Made by a program: the position numbers and the translations under genes
The notes under the pieces: generated by a model
Told to the model about the DNA's origin: nothing
Seen by the model: only the letters and a program-made list of their open reading frames with translations
The model's database searches: none
Origin: Thermomucor indicae-seudaticae
Taxonomy: Eukaryota; Mucoromycota; Mucoromycetes; Mucorales; Lichtheimiaceae
Reading direction: 5' to 3'
NCBI GenBank assembly: GCA_000787465.1
Contig: JSYX01000374.1
Location: 1 to 34,262, forward strand
DNA: 34,262 nucleotides
Part shown: positions 9,990-21,453 of the stretch, piece after piece
Numbering within the stretch: the first letter of the stretch is position 1
How the letters are laid out: the number at the start of each line of letters is the position of its first letter

Positions 9990-11110
9990 ATGCTTATCGC
10001 TTGTTCAGAAATGGCCTCGGCGATCAATCAAGTAGGCGGGAAGTCCGCTGGATTGACTTTGTGCGACATCGATCAATTATGCACGACGTTTGCCGAGTTG
10101 ACTCTAGGTAAAAACCTTCACTTGCCTGTTAATCAAAGGACTCGTACTGAAAGTCTTTAACTGCCAATGTCTTCTTCGGGGCCGCTCCAGACAGTCTTTC
10201 TTTTTTTTTACCAATATTGACCCTCGTCAATCATGCGGCCAAACGCCCGGAACTTTCAGCGCGATGACCCTAAACGATCTGCCTGGGAGTATTACGCTTG
10301 ATCAACTGGTCAATTTCGATCCCGAAGAAGTAACTCGTCCGGAGCAATTTTGGGCTGGGATGTCCCAGTTGGGTTGCTGCGCTGGCACGCTGCCCGGACG
10401 AGGCCAAGCCATAATATGGCGTATGAAGAACCCGCCCAGCCAGACGGCCCCAGTGCACACCACTGCCTTTCGCAAACCGTTGCACCCAAGGGAAATGGCA
10501 AGTCGTTCCAAGCGAAGGGCCAGATAATGTGGCACATTGGTCGCCCGCCAGCAAGCTAGCGACCCAGTCCAAACAGCAGCTGAAAGGCGAACCATGCATT
10601 GTACCAACCACGCGAACGCCTCGTGTGTCCTCCTAGGATGAGGAATCTGTCATCGAAGAGTTGACATTCTGCAAGAATCGAAAAGTAGCGAGAATCAAAC
10701 GGAAAGAGTGCCAGTCCGGTTGAGGATTATAAAGACATCGGCTACAACGAGGAAAGCGAAGGCAACAATGAAGACGAAGAAGAACGAAAGCTTGCGTCAA
10801 GAATACAATAGTGCTGCTCAAGCTCCACAGAAAAAGGACGGAATAAGCGAAGCCGCTGTTCAGGATCGGACCGTCACTGTTGGAATCTGCGTCGCCAGTG
10901 CCTCCGTTTTCACACTGGCGGGAATAGAGGGACGTAAGTTCGCTTACGTCCATTGCCCAACTTGAAGCGAACACTTTGATGAAGAGGAGCATGTGCGAAA
11001 AAAAGGAGGTGCCGCATAAGCTACATTGTGTGCGACAACGGCTGTCCTCTCGAACGTCAAAGCAAAGGGCCACAACGGCTTCTACCGGAACCGTTCAAGG
11101 GATTCTCCGT
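9990..11110 (+). pseudogene. Broken coding-like sequence, family unknown
   Basis: Several plus-strand segments look like former coding sequence but do not join without stops or frame changes. The segment 9990-10107 reads ATG-CTT... to give MASAINQVGGKSAGLTLCDI and ends at a good donor (G|GTAAAA). A segment around 10264-10400 reads LPGSITLDQLVNFDPEEVTR. A segment around 10450-10700 reads GKWQVVPSEGPDNVAHWSPA, then an in-frame TAG at about 10635, then DEESVIEELTFCKNRKVA. A fourth near 10725-10810 reads an acidic DIGYNEESEGNNEDEEERK. Overlapping minus-strand frames at 10302-11073 look like shadows. I cannot name the protein. It could be a decayed host gene or a transposon cargo fragment. Confidence 0.35.
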
Positions 11111-11207
11111 TGACGAACGCTCACGCTAATCGCTCAACAGCCCGTGTCGTCTCCTTCGGAGTGGCTCAAAGCGGTCCTTCCGGCACCCATCCAACTCCAC
11201 GGAATTA

Positions 11208-11279
11208 CAGTGTCCGCGCGATATTCGATATAGCAATCACATTCGTCGCCAATGTGATTGTTACATCGCACGGACACTG
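11208..11279. mobile_element. 72-bp foldback element C (mini-MITE) with TA flanks
   Basis: The left arm starts CAGTGTCCGCGCGATATTCG and ends AGCAATCACATT. The right arm is AATGTGATTGTTACATCG followed by CACGGACACTG. The arms are reverse complements apart from two mismatches and a 6-7-base length difference, around a 7-base loop (CGTCGCC). TA flanks both ends (11206-11207; 11280-11281). The terminal CAGTG-Y-CCGCGCGATA closely matches the ends of element A, so both probably belong to one TIR family despite a 14-fold size difference. Confidence 0.85.
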
Positions 11280-11281
11280 TA

Positions 11282-11675
11282 AAGATCGCCGCATCGTGCA
11301 AACGTATACAGCTGAGCTGCGTTGGGTCGTGACCCTGTGAACGTTGTCAGAAATGCCAATAGAAGTTGCACCCTAGAAGCCTAGGGATCGCTTTCGAAAA
11401 GGTTACCTCCTTTTCTTTATTACCCACACCTAATTCCCTTCCTGTTCATGCAAGCAAACCATAAAGAGTCCTTTATAAAACAATAATTTCCAAACAAGAA
11501 GGCTGCTCACAGGATGGCCAGTGATAGTGAGGAAGTAGCATATGACGCTGAATGATTCGCACGTAACTCGAAAGAAAAAAAGAGATTTATTGTTGATTAT
11601 TGGGCGTGAACGATATTCGACGAATGTCTAGAGCGTTTTTTTTCGGCATTGTCTGAACAACCAAGAACAATAGCT
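11282..11675. other. Intergenic, 3' flank of CDK8
   Basis: About 390 bases between element C and the CDK8 stop codon. No gene is seen. It is A/T-rich with a homopolymer-rich part near 11570-11645 that would include the CDK8 3' UTR and poly(A) signal on the minus strand. Confidence 0.45.
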
Positions 11676-13499
11676 TTATGCATGGCGCGGCTTCTTTGCC
11701 CTATGATCATCTCTGGCCATCGGCACGGCTACCTTGGTTGCCTTTATATCATTATCCTCCTGTGTTATCCGACGCAATGGATATTCAATCCCTTGTTGCG
11801 CAAGGACACTGCAAAAGTCGCGTCAATCTCAAACTCTTCTGTCTTTTTTCCCTAATGCATCGATCTTACTTCATCACAGGTCTTGGCTCTTCCTGGAAAT
11901 AAGGATGATTGAGCGCTTGTTCAGCTGTAATCCGCTTCGCAGGATCGTATTCCAAGAGTGACGCTAAAAGATTGTACCCTGCCTCACTCTTTGGACTGCC
12001 ATGCATGTGCTGGTATACTTGCTTTAAATTGTTTGGACACCTATAAGAGACAGTGTCAGTCATGTGCTCTCTCTCTCTCTTTCTCTCTTTATCGTTACAT
12101 GGGAAATGAACTTAGATGACCGTATTCAGGTAACTGATCGATTCCAGGCCATCTTTCCTCTGTCTTGTTGTAAGTAAACCCCTATCTTTTTTTTCTACTG
12201 AATATACGTTGCATGGGAAACATACTGGTAGGCGTTCCTAACACTTCAAATATCTTCGTAAGCTGACTTCGTTGGAAAGGCACATTCTTTTTGCTATCCA
12301 TCTTGGCTTCCTCTCCCTTGAATATCGGCTTCAGTGCAAGCAGCTCGCCGAAAATGCAGCCGATCGCCCACATATCCACTGCTTTTGTATAATGCCGTGA
12401 ACCAAACAAGAGCTCGGGTGCACGATACCATATTGTCACCACGACTTTGTCGCCATTAAAGAGTGGTTGTAGTGGTCGATTGAATAGACGCGCCAACCCC
12501 AAGTCAGCTTTTTTACGTGTGAGTCAATAGACCTTTTGCATTTGTCTTTTTTTTGGCGATCGATCTTACCTGTTTTGACAACGCCTTCACTTGTCAAGAG
12601 AACTAACGTATAGAGAGTGGTGTCAATGAAAAAATGATCCCAAGAACACTGCCTGATCCAGCCACAAACCGTTCGCAGGTTTCAGGTCACGATGCAACAC
12701 CCAATTGGCATGAAGATACGCTACGCCGTTGATCAGTTGCCATAACAGCGATTTGACGACGATTTCCGGTATCGACTTTCGCTCTGTATGCAGGTGATAA
12801 TGTATAATTTGCTTGACAAGACATCATCATTCGTATCAAAAAATCAGGGGACGATCGTTAACACCATCCACGGACGGACTCACCAAAAAATCATGCTCGG
12901 CATATTCAAAGACCATAAAGATAGCCTTATCTTCCAGTAAGACTTCTTCCAGATTCACAATGTTTTCATGCTTCAGCTCTCGACAAAGCTATATAAACCG
13001 GGGCCAGTATTGAGTGCTCTTCTTTTTTTGTCAAGATACACACACACACACACACAACCCCCCGCTTTGGGCTAACCTACTGCAATCTCTCGGCAAGCGG
13101 ACTGAGATATCCCGACATAGTGATGCGAATCGCCCTCACGATCCGGTTTGAATTTCTTTATAGCAAACTGTCTTGGGTCATTTCTGTGACCATTATCCAG
13201 AATGAGCAGACCCAGCTAAGAAGCAGCAGCAGAAGAGAAAGAGAGAGAGAAAGAGCTTACTTGTCTCTTGACCGGGCCTTGTAAACTCTACCGTAGGTGC
13301 CAGAGCTAATGAAACCAATGATCTCGTACTTGTCAAGTACTCGCTGACGACGTGCGTCACGTTTGCGTTTGTATTCTGCCATGGACATGGTTGAATGCGG
13401 GGTATATGTAGCGAGAAGCTTCACCACTGGGGCAGGCAGGCCTAAAATGGGCATAGTTTCAGTCGCCGCCCGGTTGGCTCGGACAATAACTTTCGGCAT
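11676..13499 (-). CDS. SSN3: Mediator cyclin-dependent kinase CDK8 (Srb10/Ssn3-type)
   Basis: Serine/threonine kinase of the Mediator CDK8 module; with cyclin C it phosphorylates RNA polymerase II CTD and transcription factors in the nucleus. Nine exons (genomic, minus): 13499-13261, 13183-13081, 12988-12884, 12811-12670, 12602-12570, 12507-12226, 12159-12121, 12068-11870, 11808-11676, giving 424 aa. Motifs in order: [11 protein letters not shown]-terminal tag and Gly-loop [14 protein letters not shown] (about 62-74), [12 protein letters not shown], the CDK8-type cyclin-binding helix [24 protein letters not shown] (D about 191), ADLGLARLF (DLG where many kinases have DFG), [42 protein letters not shown], and the tail [15 protein letters not shown]. 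Exons 5 and 7 are only 33 and 39 nt. The acceptor before exon 8 (GAGAG at 12069) was chosen to preserve frame; the more standard TATAG at about 12046 breaks it, so that junction is the least certain. A downstream Met ([11 protein letters not shown]) could be the true start. Confidence 0.93.
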
Positions 13500-13910
13500 A
13501 CAGCTCTTCTTATCATGAACTTTTTCCTGGTAGCTATTAGCTTGATTTATTCAAAGGCGCGTTATTACCATGATTTGCATTGCAACAGCGGAGGCGCACA
13601 GGCATCGATAAAAAAAAGACTTGTCTACGTACGTAGCGGATACCTTTGTTAATAGCGGCTGTCCTTAACACGGATCTGTCTTGTTTTCGAGAAAGTGCCC
13701 TGAATCCACTATAGAGCTTTCCCTTAGAGGCTTATTCAATCATGTCCATTCTAAACTCTGTCCGGCAAAGCTCTGATTCTCCCAGCTATATAGATCCAGA
13801 AGCTCGGTTGTGATCCGGAGTCTCAATATCAAGTGTTGCATTTGTCAGGCGAATTTCATTTTGGTCACACACACGCACACACACTTTTTTCTTTCTTTCC
13901 CGACAAAACC
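13500..13910. promoter_or_regulatory. Shared divergent promoter region between CDK8 and the HAD hydrolase
   Basis: This 411-bp space separates the start codons of two genes transcribed away from each other. It has a CA-repeat (13867-13883) and a pyrimidine-rich tract just upstream of the HAD ATG. I see no specific operator. Its role as a bidirectional promoter follows from gene orientation only. Confidence 0.5.
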
Positions 13911-15082
13911 ATGACTTTCAAGGCCGTGATATTTGATATCGGTATGTATAGGTGGATTATATAGCGTTTGATGATTCTATTCACTGGCGTTGTTTGCAGG
14001 TGGTGTCTGTGTTGGCTCTCCTATGGCAGGCATCCACCGGTACGAAAAGGAGCACGGTCTTCCTCGAAACTATATCAATATTGCCATGTAAGATCGTCTT
14101 TTTTTCTTTCCTTTTCTGTTTCTCGGATTGACAATGCGTAGCGTTCGTCAAGGCGAACAAGGTGCTTTCCAGGTAAAAAAAAGGAAAAGGGCTAAAGCGG
14201 GACGCGGGGTGTCTTTCTGAATCGTTCTATCTATCAGAAACTAGAGAGAGGCGAGATCAGGCTTGCTGATTTCTACAAGGCTTTCGGGGAGCAATTGTCG
14301 GATCCAAAGAATAAGGAATACTACAACGAGTACTTGAAGAAATCCGGCAAACGTGAGTATTCTCTTGCACATCCATGTAGAGAAAGCCCTTGATAAAAGT
14401 GCTTGCTGCTGCAGCTGTTCCTGAGCATATACCCAATGTTACGGTAGACGGGCGGACGTTGTGGACGGCCATGATGGCTGAGACCACTCGAGTCGACGAT
14501 AAAGTGTTTCGCGCTATTCGTCGTTTAAAAGGTGAGAAAGTTTGTGCAAGGAAAAAAAGAAAAGCAACGAAGGGGACTGAAGAAAAAATGACAAGCAAAA
14601 TAGCTAGTGGCAAGTACAAAGTCGCTGCCTTGACAAACAACTCGGAAACAGAGGAAAACGCGGATTGGAAGACCCCACAAGAATTACGCCACGCGTTTGA
14701 CTATTTCATCGAGTCCAAAGTAGTCGGTCTAAGGTGAGTTGGAGTACGATGCGTGCGCGCGCGAAAACAGCGTCATTCACATTTCTAGTGCCACCTTTAG
14801 AAAACCTGATCCTCGATTCTTTTTACATGCTTGCCAAGTGATTGGCATTGAAACCAAAGAAGCCATCTTTTTGGATGATATTGGCATGAATCTTCGGGCA
14901 GCAAAGAAGCTTGGAATGGAAACGATCCGTAAGTGAGCGCGAATTGTTTAATAACAGCTATTTGGAACTCATCATGCTTTGTCGCAGAGGTCAAAATGGG
15001 ACATTCGGAAGACGCTATACAACGTTTGGAATCACTTGTTCAGTTAGACCTTCACAGCGATGACGGAAAAAGTAAATTATAA
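13911..15082 (+). CDS. HAD-superfamily hydrolase (ACAD10/epoxide-hydrolase N-terminal-like)
   Basis: Haloacid-dehalogenase-fold hydrolase, probably a small-molecule phosphatase; the substrate is unknown. Eight exons: 13911-13941, 14000-14087, 14142-14172, 14238-14352, 14415-14531, 14604-14733, 14789-14928, 14988-15082, giving 248 aa, all GT-AG and in frame. HAD motif I is VIFDIGGVC: the nucleophile Asp (D9) is present, but the second Asp of DxD is Gly, as in ACAD10-like proteins. Motif II is ALTNN (T138), motif III the Lys in FRKPDPRFF (about K176), and motif IV IFLDDIGMNLRAAKKLGM (D200, D201). A helical cap lies between motifs I and II. The acceptor for exon 6 is AATAG|CTAG rather than the CTAG|TGG four bases later, because only the former keeps frame. 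Its stop is 31 bases from the stop of the convergent LOG gene. Loss of the second Asp may reduce classical phosphatase activity. Confidence 0.9.
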
Positions 15083-15113
15083 AGATCACACTCTATTTCG
15101 AGAACAAAATCTA

Positions 15114-16009
15114 TTATGCCAAATCACGACCACTTGTACCCTCTGCAGTCGTGACCCAGTTTAGACCATAGCGACTCATGGGTGCCTCGTACGAATGGAG
15201 TGCCTCGAGGACTTGTTCGATCGTATTACACACCACAAAAATACTGCCATTTTTAACATGAATGAACTTTTCTGTGGGCGAAGAGCGCATTAATTCATCG
15301 CCACACTGTAACATCGCTCATATGATTATTTTACCTTGAATGGCGTGCTGGATCCACTGCACAAACAGGTCAAAGTAACCCTTGGTGTTCAGGAGTATGA
15401 TGGGCTTGGAATGGATATTAAGCTGAGACCAGGTGATCATCTCCAACATCTCTTCCATTGTCCCATATCCGCCTGGAAGAACCACAAACGCGTCGCTCTT
15501 TTTTGTTTGTCTGTTAGTTGAACGTTTATCACCCTGGTAACACTTACCAAGTCACCCATCGTCTTTTTGCGTGTATGCATATCAGGTACAATCACTGTTT
15601 CACAGATCTGTTTGCTGCCGTGCGTAAACATAGGTTCAGGAACAATGCCCTTGGCTTTGCCTCCATTGTCGAGCACACTGCGCGCCACAGCACCCATGAG
15701 GCCCCCCGAGCCACCACCTAACAATAATACAGCTTTATTTAGGGTTGATTTTTCCTTTTACTGCTTGTTTTGTAACAAGTTTACCATATACGAGCATATA
15801 ATTGTTATCTGCAAACATTTTGCCGAGTTCTACAAATGTCGATTAAGATGCGGTCCCCGAACAACATGTTCGATTGTTGTTTTTTCACCTCTAGCCTGTT
15901 CTGCATAGATCGGATCAGCACCCGGTCCAGATCCGCAGAATACGCAAATGCTCTTGATCTCTTTTGACCGCGGCGCTGGAACAGACATGGGGGGTAATGT
16001 GGTAGCCAT
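15114..16009 (-). CDS. LOG-family cytokinin riboside 5'-monophosphate phosphoribohydrolase-like protein
   Basis: A Rossmann-fold enzyme of the LOG family (formerly annotated as lysine decarboxylase); characterised members cleave ribose 5-phosphate from N6-modified adenosine monophosphates or other nucleotides. Five exons (minus): 16009-15889, 15829-15785, 15717-15548, 15497-15335, 15271-15114, giving 218 aa, near the usual size. Both diagnostic motifs are intact: [12 protein letters not shown] (about 56-67) and PGGYGTMEE (about 120-128); [11 protein letters not shown] marks the N-terminal strand. In the last intron the nearer acceptors (TTACAG, TATGAG) give an implausibly short intron or a stop; CCACAG|AAAAG gives a 63-nt intron and joins HAIQ to [14 protein letters not shown] as expected. 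It is tail-to-tail with the HAD gene. The physiological substrate in fungi is not settled. Confidence 0.92.
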
Positions 16010-16365
16010 GGTTGGTTAAAGTAGCAATATCGGAACGAGCCTGTTACTGGCACTGAAGTTGGGGACATTTTTCAGACGATACGTACTGTACTCAAATCTT
16101 CTGGCGAACTGGCGTATCGCCGAGTCCAAAAACGTTCTTTTGAAGCAAATCAGTGATCGCCTTACCTTATAAAGTTCTGGATATTTTGGGCTCTATGTAA
16201 GCAATCTTAACCGCTTTGAGGCAAGTTTGCGTACAACTCCACGTCACGTGTGTGCTTTGTCAACAACGAGAAAAAACTGAAAAAGACCGCGTAAGCTCAC
16301 AAAACGAGATCTGTGAGCAATTCAGCTAAACATTCGGAGAGATTCGTGCATCTAACCTGGGTTCA
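16010..16365. promoter_or_regulatory. 5' flank of the LOG gene
   Basis: About 350 bases upstream of the LOG start on the minus strand. A CACGTG-like CGTCACGTGTGTG occurs near 16241-16253 and could be an E-box, but that is a short chance-prone motif. No other structure is evident. The right boundary is the start of the Tc1-like remnant. Confidence 0.3.
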
Positions 16366-16795
16366 CCATGCGAGATTTTGTTTCAAGTGTCAAGAGAGTT
16401 GCCCTGAACGCCTTCCGCAGAGATGTTCCTAAGCTTGGGTTCTTCTCGCGTGGTCCAGCTTACAGGCCTGCTCTCATTGTCGAACAGAAGCTCAGACGCG
16501 TCAAATGGGCGAAAGAGCACGTTCATTGGACTGAGGAACAACCGGAAGCTGGTCATCTTGTACGGCAAGTCAAGGTACATAGTCAGTGAGAACGACAGTC
16601 GGGGGCACGTCTTGTGGAAGGTCAATGAACGTATCCTGGAGCGCAACGTGCAAGGGACATACAAGTTTGGCAAACGGTTTTCTGGTTCCGTGATGTGGGC
16701 TGTCCGGCCTTCATTGATGGTAGCCTAAATCGAGACGGTACATCAACGTCTTACGCCCAAGAATTTGCACCCATGGCTGGGAAGTCGGCATCAGG
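16366..16795 (+). pseudogene. Degenerate Tc1-like transposase fragment
   Basis: This is a frameshifted remnant of a Tc1/mariner-superfamily transposase, N-terminal to central part. The first frame (from the ATG at 16368) reads FFSRGPAYRPALIVEQKLRR then VKWAKEHVHWTEEQ, the region between the paired HTH domains and the catalytic core. After a frameshift near 16535 it continues KLVILYGKSRYIVSENDSRG and NERILERNVQGTYKFGKRF, where intact relatives have SDES, VWRKPNE and KHGGGSVMVWG. A further shift gives FIDGSLNRD, then RRYINVLRPRICTHGWE near 16730-16790. The first catalytic Asp (SDES) has been lost and several frames are broken, so it is inactive. It differs from the Tc1 element at the right edge of the window. 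Confidence 0.75.
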
Positions 16796-16809
16796 AAGAC
16801 CCCAGCTGT

Positions 16810-18410
16810 TTTGCCGTTGACCGTGGCGGCGGGCACCGAAGAAGGGGACACTTCGGTATTAACGGAGGGGAGTGTATCTGGTCCAACAACAACGCCGTTC
16901 ATCGTAACCAAGCAGCAAGTGAAGAGCTTGCGATGCAACAAGTGCATCCTGGAAGCACTGACGGACCTCGGCATCCAGGACACCAAGATCATTGCAATGG
17001 ACTGGATTGGTAAGGGACAACACTGAGCTTTCTTTTCGCACAAGCTTGGCAGAAACAAACGTAAGACAAATATACGTAAAGACGTTCATAAGCTGAGCAT
17101 TGGTTCTTTTTGCTGAAACCTTCGCAGTTAGCACTGATACCATGACCTTCCAGGTCGCGGCCAAGCCTTTTCCTTGAGCGAATACGCCCACCTTATCGCA
17201 AATCTTCAGGGATCGGAACTGGTCGTCACTGCCTTCGGTTGGCAGCTTCCCTCGGGCGAGCCGTTCTTCGTTTCTTCTCCCACCCAAATCAACCCGCTTC
17301 AATCCATCACTGGCGACATTGAATCCTTCAGGACTGGCTCATACTTCATTCCTTCCTCGGGACCGATTTCCCTGTTCACAAGATGTTATTACAACGATAC
17401 GATCCGAACATTGGAGAGTTCACCGATTGTCCCTCTCGAGGAAGGTCTGACGGAGGCATGCAAAATGCCCAATTTCATGATTGCTCGCTCTGGTCTCTGC
17501 GCGCGGTATCAGGTACATATATATCAGAGAACGACATCTCTTTGTTTGTGCACCGTGACTGACTCTATCCGTTGCAGGTGAATATCTGCTTCCCTCACCT
17601 GACGCCCATCAACAGCCGACAGACTTGGATGGTTCGTGCCGAGGATCACAGACGGTTTGTCGATAACATTCTCTTCCTAGCCCTCGAGCTCGCTTTGCCA
17701 CCGCATAAGCTGGCCAATTTTGGTGTCGGTTTTCGCGCGGAAGGGTTTCGATTCCGGGAAGAAAAACGGCCAGTTCGCCTTCCGAGGCACCTTCTTGGAA
17801 GCCCCCCTACATCCATGATGTCGTCCATGCTATGCGCAAAATAATCCACCAAAATCAGGAGGACCTAGGGCAATTTGCAGAGTTCGTTTTCGTGACACAA
17901 GGCATTGGACTAAAGCAAACAATCGAGCTTCCGTTGACAAGCAATAACGTGGCCGAAGTCCAGTGGCAACACGTTTTTCCAGACTTGGACTGGTCATTGG
18001 TCTTGCCCGGTTTGACCTACGTCGATCTTGGGTTCGAATACTATCCTTAGGACACACGGTCAAGGCCAACGACCGGGATCTGGGCCTACGATCCCAATGC
18101 GTGTATCGGACACGAAGGCTTACTTGAATCCTCTGTCGGCACCCAACTGCAAAGGGCGTGGTACCGACTTGACCAGTTCTCTTTGGTGCGGGTTCCTGGG
18201 TGGTTTTTCATATCGCGTGCCTGTGCCACACTTTCGTTCATTGTTATTATAAAAACCACCATGTCAGCAGCCGAAACTGCCGCTGACACCATCGACAGTT
18301 TCCAGGCGTGTCTCCTGCTAAACCCTGCGGACTACAGAGCACGCCCACTGTTCCCGACGAACTCCCGATTCAGCACTGTCGAGGACGCCAGGCAGTGGAC
18401 CCTCTAAAGC
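16810..18410 (+). pseudogene. Frameshifted, intron-bearing remnant of a long unrecognised protein
   Basis: I do not recognise the family. Two introns splice cleanly in frame: the donor after DWI-G at about 17009 to the acceptor at 17154, and GCGGTATCAG|GTACAT near 17513 to TTGCAG|GTGAAT at 17578. The joined product reads TKQQVKSLRCNKCILEALTD, FGWQLPSGEPFFVSSPTQIN, FMIARSGLCARYQVNICFPH and FVDNILFLALELALPPHKLA. Coding sense then hops frames: NGQFAFRGTFLEAP near 17765-17805; a shift at the C-run GCCCCCCTAC (about 17801-17810) to YIHDVVHAMRKIIHQNQEDL; an in-frame TAG at about 18048; then GIWAYDPNACIGHEGLLESS; another shift before CGFLGGFSYRVP; and a last piece DSFQACLLLNPADYRARPLF to the stop at about 18407. 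Conserved splice sites plus a few indels suggest a fairly recent pseudogene or, less likely, sequence errors. Its neighbour is a Tc1 remnant. Confidence 0.6.
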
Positions 18411-19491
18411 CTACCGTGGAGAATAGCCGAAGCTCAACTGGCTGTTAACTTATCGACGAACCTGGCAAGCCTAAACCTTGTCTTTATTTTCCGGCTATTG
18501 GAGAAATCTCTGTCTTGATCCACGAAATTCGTGGAAACCATGTTTCCCGGTACGTAGTCCTCTTTTCCTTCTGGCGTGTTTCTCATCTGATCATGATTTT
18601 TCAGACGCTCAGTCTCCGTGACACATTATCAACAGACTGAAAGCCGGGGTCGTCTAGTGACTCTTCTGCAAGCTCACGGCCCGAAAAATTCTGTTGCTAT
18701 CTTCGATCCTCACAACCAATGCCAATGCCATTGCCAAGGTAAGGAAGGCATGGAAAAATTTATCTCGTTTTATACACAGAACTAGACCGTCTACAGATCA
18801 TCTCGAACTTCAACAGGAGATTAGAAAAGCATCCCAGAAGAAGGAACGAGAGGTCCTCCTTGTCGTCTGGCCTTCTGACCTCCCCACCACAGAAGGAACA
18901 TGTAAGGTGTACTTCATATCGCCCTACTTGTGCATAATATACGGGGGGGAGAATCCAAAAGGTGAACGTTAAATCGAAATAAATATCGTTTAAAAGAAGC
19001 AAGGGCTCTCTTCTGCAATACTATGCTATTGCTAATGATTCCAGAGAAAGTCCCTATTCTCTTTTATACTGAGCAGCTATCTATTAACCTTAGATGCTTG
19101 TACGAGCAAAACATGACAAGTAGCATAACTTAAGCGATATATAGGCTTGCGCGATTTGCAGTCATTTTCCTCCCCAGACTGGTACCAGGATCCGGGCACC
19201 GTCTGGATTAGTAATACATACCAAGCATCGAAAACCTCTCGCGCAAACCGTATACATGGACCGCTTTGAAGCACAACTTTCTCTCTAGGAAAGCTAGTAT
19301 CTCCCTGCTTGTCCGATGCATTCCCAAAAAACGTACGTCTTGATATTTTAGCAATTATCTGAATGCTTGCATGAATGTTGCGCGCGTTATGTGCACGTGT
19401 ATCGAAAGAGCGGGGAGCTGAGACAAATTTTATAGTTTGATAAGGACTCTCCGAAGCAAGGGTTCTTCTTCACTTCTTTCACACGTCGAGA
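18411..19491. other. Intergenic with trailing coding-like debris; 5' flank of the formaldehyde dehydrogenase gene
   Basis: A frame at about 18694-18970 (NAIAKVRKAWKNLSRFI, then LELQQEIRKASQKKEREVLL) has coding texture and may be the end of the preceding pseudogene, but no start or clean splice is visible. From about 19000 onward the sequence is A/T-rich without recognised features. The last 60 bases before 19492 are pyrimidine-rich (CTTCTTCACTTCTTTCACAC), consistent with a transcription start region for the next gene. Confidence 0.4.
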
Positions 19492-21230
<1,739 letters not shown>

Positions 21231-21416
21231 GTAGTAGCATCCCCCGATGTCTATTCTTTACTCGTTTATCCCCCCTGCTTTCCCACCCCGTCTGTAGCCA
21301 TTATATCGTCCCCCAATCTACATAATATAGCCAATTTGAAAGCGCTGATTTCATCGACGTGGAAAGAATGACGCGTGCTAAGTAGTCAATGGATGTGCTG
21401 CATCGATCTATGTCTG

Positions 21417-21453
<37 letters not shown>

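Noticed and set aside
10270..11073. Long minus-strand frames (113, 101 and 146 codons)
   Set aside because: Their composition (Cys/Trp/Ser-rich, no motif) looks like antisense shadow of the plus-strand coding-like segments.
15311..15335. 18- or 29-nt introns in the LOG gene
   Set aside because: The 29-nt option breaks frame and 18 nt is below any known fungal intron size; a normal 63-nt intron ending CCACAG restores the conserved sequence.
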